Of a stretch of DNA of 64,000 nucleotides, positions 50,736 through 58,461 are shown one piece after another. Below the pieces are notes generated by a model, which saw only the letters and a list, made by a program, of their open reading frames with translations, made no database searches and was not told the DNA's origin. The DNA comes from CAWFXC01 sp963819735 (GTDB lineage: Bacteria; Actinomycetota; Acidimicrobiia; IMCC26256; DASPTH01). The stretch spans positions 744,001 to 808,000 of the forward strand of contig CAWFXC010000005.1 of the NCBI GenBank assembly GCA_963819735.1. The letters run 5' to 3'. Position 1 is the stretch's first letter, and the number at the start of each line of letters is the position of its first letter. The position numbers were made by a program, and so were the translations under genes.

Positions 50736-51902
50736 ATGCCGAGAACACAATTCGTGCGGCCATCGCTGCGGCGTCCCTTTCTGTTCGCGATCGTCGCGGT
50801 CGCGCTGGTGGCCACCGCGTGCCTGCCGCCCAAGCCGCCGCCCCCGCCGCTCCCGACCTGGCCCACGGCTCCGGTCGGCCAGTCGACCGCCGGGGCGACC
50901 ATCCAGTACCCGTCGCCGTACGCGTGGGGCGCGCTGGTGGGCGACTTCCCCGATCCCGACGTGATCACCGTCGGGAACCAGTACTACGCCTACTCGACCG
51001 GGTCGTTGTTCACGTGGGCGAAGATCCAGGTGATGAAGTCGTCCGACCTCGTCCACTGGACGTTCGTCGGCGACGCGTTCGACGGTCCGAACACCACGCC
51101 CACACCGGGGACCGGTGTGCCGGAGTCCGGCAGTGGCTGGTCGCAACTCTTCTTCGGGCGCACGTGGGGTCCTGCAGTGATGCGGATCGGCAACCAGTAC
51201 GTCATGTACTACGCGGCGGAGTCCAACCTGACGGATGCGACGCACGGGTTCCAGTGCATCGGCCGGGCCACGAGCGCGTCGCCCGAGGGCCCGTTCGTCG
51301 ACGACCAGAACCAGCCGCTCATCTGCAGCCCTGCGCACGGCGGCTCGATCGACCCCGAACCGTTCGTCTCGAACGGCACCGTGTACCTGCTGTGGAAGAG
51401 CGAGGGCACCGCCACCGAACCGACCCGGATCTGGAGCACCCCGCTCACCCCCGACGGCCTCGCGGTCACAGCACCCGCCGCCTACAACCAACTGCTCGAG
51501 ACGTTCGCCACCAACTGGGAAGCGCCCATCGTCGAGTCGCCCACGATGATGCCCGCCCCCGACGGCAACGGGTTCCTGCTCTTCTACTCGGCGGCGCGCT
51601 GGGAGACCGCCGACTACAAGGTCGGCGTCGCCACCTGCGCCACGCCCACCAGCCCCTGCTACCGCATCTACGCGACGCCGGTGCTCGCGACCCGCGGCGA
51701 CATGGCCGGCCCCGGTGGTCCGCACGTGTTCCAAGACCTCCAGGGCCATTGGCAACTCGCGTTCGCGTCCTGGACCGGCTCCGACGTCGGCTACCAGGAC
51801 AGCGGGGGCATGTTCCCCGAGCCCGACACCGACCGGGCCCGCAGCTTCCACGTGCTCCCCATCACGTTCCCGGCCGGCGGCCACAACCCCCAGATCGGCT
51901 GA
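50736..51902 (+). CDS. GH43-like beta-propeller lipoprotein
   Basis: This 388-residue protein has a signal peptide and the lipobox ATAC (Cys29), then a Pro-rich spacer and a propeller domain. The domain has DFPDPDVITVGNQYYAYST (candidate Asp), SIDPEPFVSNG (second Asp) and IVESPTMMPAP (candidate Glu), the GH43 triad pattern, in the same order as in the gene at 48202. AGGA (50726-50729) lies six nt before ATG 50736. It has its own promoter. Together the two lipoproteins flank AftD and a PIG-V-like gene, suggesting extracellular processing of an arabinose-containing polymer (inference). Confidence 0.78.
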   Translation: MPRTQFVRPSLRRPFLFAIVAVALVATACLPPKPPPPPLPTWPTAPVGQSTAGATIQYPSPYAWGALVGDFPDPDVITVGNQYYAYSTGSLFTWAKIQVMKSSDLVHWTFVGDAFDGPNTTPTPGTGVPESGSGWSQLFFGRTWGPAVMRIGNQYVMYYAAESNLTDATHGFQCIGRATSASPEGPFVDDQNQPLICSPAHGGSIDPEPFVSNGTVYLLWKSEGTATEPTRIWSTPLTPDGLAVTAPAAYNQLLETFATNWEAPIVESPTMMPAPDGNGFLLFYSAARWETADYKVGVATCATPTSPCYRIYATPVLATRGDMAGPGGPHVFQDLQGHWQLAFASWTGSDVGYQDSGGMFPEPDTDRARSFHVLPITFPAGGHNPQIG

Positions 51903-51930
51903 GCATCCGGGCGGTCCGGGGCCCGGGCAA

Positions 51931-51946
51931 CGGGGCATGAGCCCCG
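51931..51946. terminator. Hairpin after the GH43-like gene
   Basis: CGGGGC (51931-51936), loop ATGA, GCCCCG (51941-51946): a perfect 6-bp stem 29 bp after the stop at 51902. No T-tract follows. Confidence 0.4.
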
Positions 51947-52008
51947 GTTCGGGGACCGGGGGCCCGTACACTGGCAGCCGCCAACGCCGTCTGCCGGAGT
52001 GTCACGAG

Positions 52009-53476
52009 TTGAGCGAATCGAATCCCGAGGTCGTCATCATCGGCGCGGGTCCTGCCGGGCTCACCGCCGCGTACATGCTGAACAAGCGGGGTGTCGCGCC
52101 AACCGTCCTCGAGGCCGACACCGTCGTCGGGGGAATCAGCCGCACCGCGGTGCGCAACGGCTGGCGGTTCGACATCGGCGGCCACCGTTTCTTCACCAAG
52201 GTGAAGGCGGTGAACGATCTCTGGTTCGAGATCCTCGGGCCCGACGAGTTCCTCCGCCGCCCCCGCATGAGCCACATCCACTACCGGGGCAAGCTCTACG
52301 ACTACCCGATCAAGCCGCTCAACGCGCTCGAAGAACCTCGGGCCGGTCGAAGCCGTCCTGTGCGGGATGTCGTACCTGTGGGCGAAGGTGCACCCGCCCA
52401 AGAACCAGGACACGCTCGAGGGCTACGTCGTGGCCAACTACGGCTGGCGCCTCTACAACCACTTCTTCAAGACCTACAACGAGAAGGTCTGGGGCGTGTC
52501 GGCGAGCGAGATCGCGGCCGACTGGGGCGCGCAACGGATCAAGGGCATGTCGCTGTTCGCCGCGGTGTGGGAGCCCATCCGGGCGAAGATCGTGGGCGGA
52601 CGCGACGGCGCCAAGCAGGTCACCAGCCTCATCGAGGAGTTCAACTACCCGAAGTACGGGCCGGGCCAGATGTGGGAGAAGTGCACCGAGCTGGTCACCG
52701 CGAAGGGCACGAAGGTCGTGTTCGAGTCGACGGTCACCGGGATCGAGCACACGAACGGCCGGGCCACCGTGGTCACCGCCGAGTGCAACGGGGTGCGGAA
52801 CCGCTACGAGTGCACCGAGGTGATCTCGTCGATGCCCATCGGCGCGCTGCTCGAGGCGATGGACCCGCCGCCCCCGCCCGAGGTCACGCGCGCGGCGGAG
52901 AGCCTGCGCTACCGCGACTTCATGACCGTCGCCCTCGTCGTGCCGGAGCAGTACGGCTTCCCCGACACGTGGATCTACATCCACGACCCCGACGTCGAGG
53001 TTGGCCGCATCCAGAACTTCAGCTCGTGGTCGCCCTACCTGGTGAAGGACGGCCGCACGTGTCTCGGCCTCGAGTTCTTCGTGCAGGAAGGCGACGAGAT
53101 GTGGACGAAGTCCGACGCCGATCTGGTCGAGCAGGGCAAGCGTGAGCTCGAGCACCTCGGGTTGGTCGACGCGTCGAAGGTCGAGGACGGCTACGTGGTG
53201 CGGATGCCGAAGGCGTACCCGTTCTACGACTGGGAGTACAAGCAGCACGTGGCCACGCTGGCCGCGTGGTTGGAGGAGCACACGCCCAACGTGCACCCGG
53301 TCGGTCGCAACGGGATGCACCGCTACAACAACCAGGACCACTCCATGTACACCGCGATGCTCACGGTCGAGAACATCTTCGGCGCCGATCACGACGTCTG
53401 GACGGTGAACGTCGAGGAGGAGTACCACGAAGAGGTCGCCGGCGACTCGAGTGAAGGCGCCGGGCCGCGGAGCTGA
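52009..53476 (+). pseudogene. UDP-galactopyranose-mutase-like FAD oxidoreductase, +1 frame disruption
   Basis: This is a flavoprotein of about 489 residues. It starts at TTG 52009 with the FAD-binding motif VVIIGAGPAGLTAAYML, then VVGGISRTAVRNGWRFDIGGHRFF, as in UDP-galactopyranose mutase and protoporphyrinogen-oxidase-like proteins of exopolysaccharide loci. After KPLNAL (52329) an extra G at 52330 shifts the frame. The next frame continues KNLGPVEAVLCGMSYLWAKVHPPKNQDTLEGYV to the stop at 53476, ending with HRYNNQDHSMYTAM, the second conserved FAD site. Removing that one base gives a full-length protein. It is followed 1 bp later by an acyltransferase gene. Confidence 0.82.
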
Positions 53477-53477
53477 G

Positions 53478-54749
53478 GTGAGCCCGACCGGAGGGGCATC
53501 CCAGGAGATCGGGGCGGCGGGATTCGAAGCCGGTCCCACGTTGCACTTCCCGTGCTTCGACGCATTCCGCTTCTTCGGGATGACGATGGTGCTGCTCGTG
53601 CACGCGGCGTTCGCGACCCGTCCGTGGGTGCAGGCCAACCTGCCGGAGTGGATGCAGGCACTGCTCCAGCGCATGGACGTCGGCGTGGCGATCTTCTTCG
53701 TGCTGTCCGGGTTCCTGCTGTTCCGGCCGTTCATCGCGCGCCAACTCGCGGGGAAGCCGCCGGTGAAGACGGGCACGTTCCTCCGGCGCCGCTCGCTGCG
53801 GGTGCTCCCCGGCTACTGGTTCGCGCTCACGTTCTGCGTGGTGGTGCTCGGGCAGGCGCTCGGCAGCGCGAAGAACGCGTTCCTCTACTACTCGCTGCTC
53901 TTCCCGTTCGCGAGCCAGAACGTGGCCCTCGGCGGGGGGCCCGGCCAGGAGGGGAACTACGGGATCCCGCAGGCCTGGAGCCTGACCGCCGAGTTCATCT
54001 TCTACCTGATGCTGCCGGTGATCGCGTTCCTGCTCATCCGTATGGTGGCGCGCAAGGCTCCGAACAGTGCGGTCGGATACGCCCTCGGCATCTGCCTGGC
54101 CCTCTACCTGTTCGGGCAGTTGTTCCGCCTCTACTACCTCGTCGCCCAACCGTCGTGGGAGCGGGTGGCGGTGATCTGGGCCCCCAACTGGGTCGACTTC
54201 TTCGCCATCGGCATGGCCATGGCGGTGTACAGCGCGGCCCATCATGCGGGGATGAAGCTGCCGAGCCTGCTGGGGTTCCTCGGCGATCACCCGGCGGTCT
54301 CGTGGAGCGTGGCCGCGCTCGTCGGCCTGAGCTTCGCCACCTTCTCCCCGCCGGCCACGCCCGGGGTCTACGGCGCCGAGTACTGGTTCCGCTGGCTGCT
54401 GTTCGGGGTCTTCGCGTTCTTCCTGTTGGTGCCGGCGATGTTCGGTGACCAGACCCAGGGCCTCGGCCGTCGCTTCCTCGCCAGCCGCCCGCTCGTGATG
54501 CTGGGCACGGTCTCGCTCGGCTTCTACCTGTTCCACCTCGCGGTGATGTCGAACGTGCAGGGCTGGCTCGCGCCCGCGGGGACGAGCAGCGTCTTCTACG
54601 GCAGCCTCCCCGCGGTGTTCGGACTCACCTTCGTGTGCTCGATCGCGCTCGCGTTCCTCAGCTACTACATCGTGGAGAAGCCGTTCCTCCGCCTCAAGGA
54701 CACGCCGGTCAGCGCGCTGTGGCGACGCTCGACGGTGGGTGCACCATGA
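53478..54749 (+). CDS. Acyltransferase-3 family membrane O-acyltransferase
   Basis: This 423-residue polytopic protein of the OafA/NodX-type acyltransferase 3 family has first span DAFRFFGMTMVLLVHAAFATRP, with the catalytic-site His, FVLSGFLLFRPF and RRRSLRVLPGYWFAL; about ten spans follow and the end is SYYIVEKPFLRL. It moves acyl groups onto sugars or lipids at the outer membrane face. GTG 53478 lies just after the flavoprotein stop, with GGAG 5 nt upstream; GTG 53451 is an alternative. Its stop overlaps the GT2 start (ATGA). Confidence 0.9.
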   Translation: MSPTGGASQEIGAAGFEAGPTLHFPCFDAFRFFGMTMVLLVHAAFATRPWVQANLPEWMQALLQRMDVGVAIFFVLSGFLLFRPFIARQLAGKPPVKTGTFLRRRSLRVLPGYWFALTFCVVVLGQALGSAKNAFLYYSLLFPFASQNVALGGGPGQEGNYGIPQAWSLTAEFIFYLMLPVIAFLLIRMVARKAPNSAVGYALGICLALYLFGQLFRLYYLVAQPSWERVAVIWAPNWVDFFAIGMAMAVYSAAHHAGMKLPSLLGFLGDHPAVSWSVAALVGLSFATFSPPATPGVYGAEYWFRWLLFGVFAFFLLVPAMFGDQTQGLGRRFLASRPLVMLGTVSLGFYLFHLAVMSNVQGWLAPAGTSSVFYGSLPAVFGLTFVCSIALAFLSYYIVEKPFLRLKDTPVSALWRRSTVGAP

Positions 54750-55492
54750 CGACCCCGCGCACGCTCGTGATCATCCCGGCCTACAACGAGGAAGAGTCGT
54801 TGCCCGCGGTGCTCAAGGAATTGGCCGAGCTCACGCCCGAGTACGACGTGCTCGTGGTCTCCGACGGTTCCACCGACCGCACCGCCGACGTCGCGCACAG
54901 CGCCAACGTCTACGTGGCCACGCTGCCGTTCAACCTCGGCATCGGGGGCGCGCTGCGTACCGGCTTCGCGTTCGCGGTGCGGCGCGGCTACGAGCGCGCG
55001 GTGCAGTTCGACGCCGACGGCCAGCACGACCCGCTCGCCCTGCACACGTTGCTCGACGGGATCGACCGCGGTGCCGACATGGTGATCGGCAGCCGCTTCG
55101 CCGAGGGCGGCGCGGTCACCTACGAGGTGAGCGGGATCCGGCGCCGGGCCATGAAGCTGCTCCAGTGGTTGGTCGGCGTGCTGGTGCGCCAGCACTTCAC
55201 CGACACGAGCTCGGGTTTCCGGGCGTTCTCGCGCCCGATGCTCGAGTACTTCGCCGCCTCGTACCCCGTCGAGTACATGGACTCGGTCGAGGCCCTGGTG
55301 CAGGCGTGCAACGCCGGCTTCCGCGTCGAGGAGGTGCCGGCGAACATGCGCGGCCGCACCGGTGGCGCGCCGTCGACCCGTCGGTTCAAGCTGCTCTACT
55401 ACTACGTGCGGCTGCTCGTGGTGCTCCTCGTGTCGACCACCAGCCGCGGGCAGCGTGCCCGCCGCACCGCGAAACGCGACGGTGACGAATGA
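54746..55492 (+). CDS. GT2 glycosyltransferase, Dpm1/Ppm1-like polyprenyl-phosphate sugar synthase
   Basis: This 248-residue GT-A fold enzyme has PAYNEE (11-16), SDGSTD (39-44) and DADGQHD (89-95) with the metal-binding DxD, followed by GSRF. The C-terminus is amphipathic or hydrophobic (LLYYYVRLLVVLLV) as in single-span Dpm1-like proteins. It likely transfers a sugar from a nucleotide donor to polyprenyl phosphate. The product would feed the GT-C enzymes of this region, which use such donors. ATG overlaps the acyltransferase stop; the DUF2304 gene overlaps its stop. Confidence 0.88.
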   Translation: MTTPRTLVIIPAYNEEESLPAVLKELAELTPEYDVLVVSDGSTDRTADVAHSANVYVATLPFNLGIGGALRTGFAFAVRRGYERAVQFDADGQHDPLALHTLLDGIDRGADMVIGSRFAEGGAVTYEVSGIRRRAMKLLQWLVGVLVRQHFTDTSSGFRAFSRPMLEYFAASYPVEYMDSVEALVQACNAGFRVEEVPANMRGRTGGAPSTRRFKLLYYYVRLLVVLLVSTTSRGQRARRTAKRDGDE

Positions 55493-55881
55493 GCGCGTCG
55501 ATCGCAGCCATGAGCACGTCGGCCCACGTGTTGGTGATCGTGCTGGCGGCCGCGGTGATCGCCTTCATCGTGAATCTCGTGCGCAGCCACCGCCTGCGGG
55601 CGAAGTACTCCGTGCTCTGGTTCTCCATGGGCCTGGGGCTGGCGGTGCTGGCGATCTTCCCCGACCTGCTCGTGTGGTTGTCGGACCGGTTCGGGATCAG
55701 CTACCCGCCGGCCACGTTCATGCTGCTCGCGCTGAGCTTCCTGCTCGTGCTGGTGCTGCACTTCTCGTGGGAGCTGTCGCGGCTGGAGGACCGCACGCGC
55801 GCGCTGGCGGAGGAGTACGCGCTGTTGCGCGAGGAGGTCGAGGAGCGCCTCGGCCCGCCCTCGGACCGCGACCCCGGCTGA
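55489..55881 (+). CDS. DUF2304 small membrane protein
   Basis: This 130-residue protein has three hydrophobic spans (about 11-30, 42-62 and 72-92) and a charged helical tail (RLEDRTRALAEEYALLREEVEERL). DUF2304 proteins are regularly encoded next to Dpm1-like GT2 genes, and here the ATG overlaps the GT2 stop by 4 nt. It may be the membrane partner of the GT2 enzyme. Confidence 0.87.
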   Translation: MSASIAAMSTSAHVLVIVLAAAVIAFIVNLVRSHRLRAKYSVLWFSMGLGLAVLAIFPDLLVWLSDRFGISYPPATFMLLALSFLLVLVLHFSWELSRLEDRTRALAEEYALLREEVEERLGPPSDRDPG

Positions 55882-55895
55882 GTCAGGCTCGAGCG

Positions 55896-56627
55896 TCAGG
55901 GTCGAGCGCTGGCCCGGGACACGACGATCAGGCCGTCGGCGGCGTAGGGACGTCCTGCGCGCGCCAGGAGTCGCTCCACCCCGAGCAACACCTTCGCGCC
56001 ACCGGCGAGGAACCGCGCCCGGGCGTCGAGCGGGCCGGTCATCTTCACCTGTTGCACGTAGACCTGGTGCTCGAACGGCGCCCATCCGTGGCGCGTGAGC
56101 ATCGAGTCGAGGGTCGTGCACGAGAAGAGCGTGACGTGGTCGGGATGGTTGACCTCGTAGTTGGCGAGCAGGGCCACCGCGTTGACGAGGCCACTGGCGT
56201 TGGGCGTGGTGACCACGAGGATCCCACCCGGCGCGACCAGCGCGTGCACACCGTCGAGGAACCCGCCCGGATCGTCGAGGTGCTCGATCACTTCGCCGGC
56301 GACGACGACGTCGGCCGGAGGGAGGTGCAACGCCTTCACCGCCTCGACGTCGCGACAGTCGACCGCGTACGCCTCGTAGCCGCGACCGCGCGCGTCGTCG
56401 ACCCCGGCGGTGTCGAGGTCGAGGCCCACCAGCGACTGTGCGGACGCGGCCAGGTGTTCGTGCAGCCACGCGCCCGACTGCTCGTTGAGCGACTGGCACC
56501 CCGCGTCGACGAAACCGATGTGCACGACCCGCCGACCGGTGGCGAGCACGCGGAGATAGTCGAAGCGATCGACCAACGACGCCGGCGGGAGCCGGTGGAC
56601 CATCTCGAGTTGCGAGTACTCGGTCAC
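55896..56627 (-). CDS. Class I SAM-dependent methyltransferase
   Basis: This 243-residue protein has a SAM-binding strand VVHIGFVDAG (34-43) that departs from the usual GxGxG. It has VGLDLD (67-72), GEVIEHLDDPGGFLDGV (111-127) with the typical acidic post-II motif and APGGILVVTTPN (132-143). The start GTG 56627 has GGAGG upstream and overlaps the deacetylase stop (GTGA). It is the last gene of a minus-strand operon with the deacetylase and GNAT-like genes, so a glycan or sugar nucleotide is a likely substrate. Confidence 0.85.
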   Translation of the reverse strand: MTEYSQLEMVHRLPPASLVDRFDYLRVLATGRRVVHIGFVDAGCQSLNEQSGAWLHEHLAASAQSLVGLDLDTAGVDDARGRGYEAYAVDCRDVEAVKALHLPPADVVVAGEVIEHLDDPGGFLDGVHALVAPGGILVVTTPNASGLVNAVALLANYEVNHPDHVTLFSCTTLDSMLTRHGWAPFEHQVYVQQVKMTGPLDARARFLAGGAKVLLGVERLLARAGRPYAADGLIVVSRASARP

Positions 56628-57430
56628 GCGGCAACCTCCACCAGTCGTTCGCCGAGCGGGGGCCCGGCGCGGCCGCGGAACGCGGCCTCGACCTTGGCGA
56701 ATGTGCGGCGGCGGTTGTACCAGAGCAGTCGGCTGCCGAGCTTGCCGGCGTCGGGGACCACCCAGAAGGTCTCGTCGGGATCGAAGTCGTAGGGATGGCA
56801 GTAGATCCAGAGCAGTTGTTGGGCGCCGAACCCGCGGCGGGCCGCGCTCGTGGCCGGTGCGGGCAACGCTCGCAGGTAGACGCCACCGAGGTAGGGGAGT
56901 CCGAGGCCGCGGGCGCGCACGACCGGGCACGGCAACTCGACCAGCCCGCTGGGCCAGCGGAAGGGCGTGGTGGGCAGGCTGGGATCACCGAACAGGGGGT
57001 TCTTCGCCGGGAGCACGCTGGAGGAGTAGGTGAAGCCGACGTCGGTCAGGACGTCGGTGGCCCAGCGCGACTCGGGGACCAGCGAGAAGGTCGGGGCCCG
57101 GAAGCCGAGCACCGGGCGCCCCGCCAACTCCTCGAGCAGGGCCTTGCCGCGGGCGGCGTCGGCGCGCAGGGTGGCCGGGTCGAGCTCGGTGAGGGGCTGA
57201 TGGCGCCAGCCGTGCAACGCCAACTCGTGGCCCCGCGCCGCGACCTCCCGGACCAAGTCCGGGTGTTGCTCGGCGGTCTCGCCGACGACGAAGAACGTGC
57301 CTCGCACCCCGCGTGCGTCGAGGAAGTCGAGCACGCCGCGCGTGAGCGCGGGATACCGCTCCTCGGCGTCGGTCGACGGGCGGTGGTCCTCGAGGTCGAG
57401 CGTGAACGTGACCAGGGCTTCGCCCGGCAT
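56624..57430 (-). CDS. Polysaccharide deacetylase (NodB/CE4 fold)
   Basis: This 268-residue CE4-type protein has the metal-site motif 1 as TLDLEDH (10-16, with Asp15 in place of the second Asp of TFDDG), motif 2 as HGWRH (73-77) and motif 3 RAPTFS (111-116). Catalytic metal ligands are therefore kept in variant form, as in exopolysaccharide-locus deacetylases. It would remove acetyl groups from a glycan intermediate. ATG 57430 shares one base with the GNAT-like stop (TGATG), and the gene overlaps the methyltransferase start. Confidence 0.88.
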   Translation of the reverse strand: MPGEALVTFTLDLEDHRPSTDAEERYPALTRGVLDFLDARGVRGTFFVVGETAEQHPDLVREVAARGHELALHGWRHQPLTELDPATLRADAARGKALLEELAGRPVLGFRAPTFSLVPESRWATDVLTDVGFTYSSSVLPAKNPLFGDPSLPTTPFRWPSGLVELPCPVVRARGLGLPYLGGVYLRALPAPATSAARRGFGAQQLLWIYCHPYDFDPDETFWVVPDAGKLGSRLLWYNRRRTFAKVEAAFRGRAGPPLGERLVEVAA

Positions 57431-58404
57431 CAGTACGCGTCCATGTCGAGGAACTCGAACGTGTCCAGCGCGAGCGACGGTTGATCGACCGCCGGATTCA
57501 GCGAGCGCAGGATCATGTGGAGGGGCGAGGGTTGGAGCCGACGCGGGGGTTGCACGCCGCGCACGGTGACGCGGCGATTGAAGCCTGCGTACACCGCGTA
57601 GGGCGCGCGGTGGAACCGGCACGCGGCGTTGATCATCGTGTCGGCCCGTACCGGCGCGCTCAGCACGCCGAGGCCCGGGTCGCGTACGAACAGCTTCAGC
57701 AGCACCGCGGCGCGTACCCCGAAGCGGGTGTCGTGGGTGGTGATGGCGACGAGGTCGTTGTCGGCGTGGATCGCGTATTTGGTGCTCGGGCACGCCAGGC
57801 GCCACCGCAGGTACTCGGGGGTGTACGAGTTGGTCCAGTGCTCGACCGGGAAGTCGTCGAGGCCCGCGGTGATCTCCTCGAACTGCGGGCCGGCGAGGAA
57901 CGCGGCATCGACCCGGTGGCTCTCGACCGGGCGGCGCCCGCTCCCGCGGCCGAACCCGGGAAGGGGCACGCACAACCGGACCGGCATCGGCCCCGGCGTC
58001 TTCCAGCCCATGTACTTCACCACCGCGCCGATGGAGCGGTCGTTGCAGACCCCGGTGGCGAACTGCCAACCGGCCGCGCTCGCCTCCTCGTAGATCTCGA
58101 GGCCGAGCTTCTGGAACCAGCCCTGCCGTTGGGTGCCCGATCGGACCACCGCGTGCAGCGAGAAGGCGGCGGGGACGACGCCGTCGGGTCCGCGGTAGCG
58201 CTGGGGGATCATCGCGTAGTGCGCGACCCGCACTCCGTTGTCGTCGGCGCCGCGCTGGATCGCCGGACCGTACGGATTCTCGTCGTAGAGCCAGCGGAGA
58301 TACTCGGCGCTGATGTAGCGGGCGGCGGGCAGCTCGGCGGCTAGGAGCTCGGTGTTGAGCTCGTTGTCGGGGCGCGGCTGAGCGCCGGGAGTTGCGGCCG
58401 TCAT
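57430..58404 (-). CDS. GNAT-like acyltransferase in glycan locus
   Basis: This 324-residue protein matches the two-domain GNAT-type proteins found near exopolysaccharide genes. It has ISAEYLRWLYDENPYGPA, then VAHYAMIPQRYRG and SLHAVVRSGTQRQGWFQKLGLEIYEEA, the acyl-CoA-binding loop region with Arg/Gln-rich pyrophosphate contacts; a second half begins at YTPEYLRWRL. It heads the deacetylase-methyltransferase operon, with 1-bp and 4-bp overlaps. The acyl donor and acceptor are unknown. Confidence 0.75.
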   Translation of the reverse strand: MTAATPGAQPRPDNELNTELLAAELPAARYISAEYLRWLYDENPYGPAIQRGADDNGVRVAHYAMIPQRYRGPDGVVPAAFSLHAVVRSGTQRQGWFQKLGLEIYEEASAAGWQFATGVCNDRSIGAVVKYMGWKTPGPMPVRLCVPLPGFGRGSGRRPVESHRVDAAFLAGPQFEEITAGLDDFPVEHWTNSYTPEYLRWRLACPSTKYAIHADNDLVAITTHDTRFGVRAAVLLKLFVRDPGLGVLSAPVRADTMINAACRFHRAPYAVYAGFNRRVTVRGVQPPRRLQPSPLHMILRSLNPAVDQPSLALDTFEFLDMDAY

Positions 58405-58461
58405 GGATGCCGAGCGTACCTGCGCGCGCGTGTGAATCCGGGTCCTTCGGGCGCGTCCGGG

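Noticed and set aside
5990..52340. Programmed +1 frameshifting at the three disrupted genes
   Set aside because: The three junctions share no slippery codon pair, stop codon or downstream structure, and the gene families are not known for recoding.
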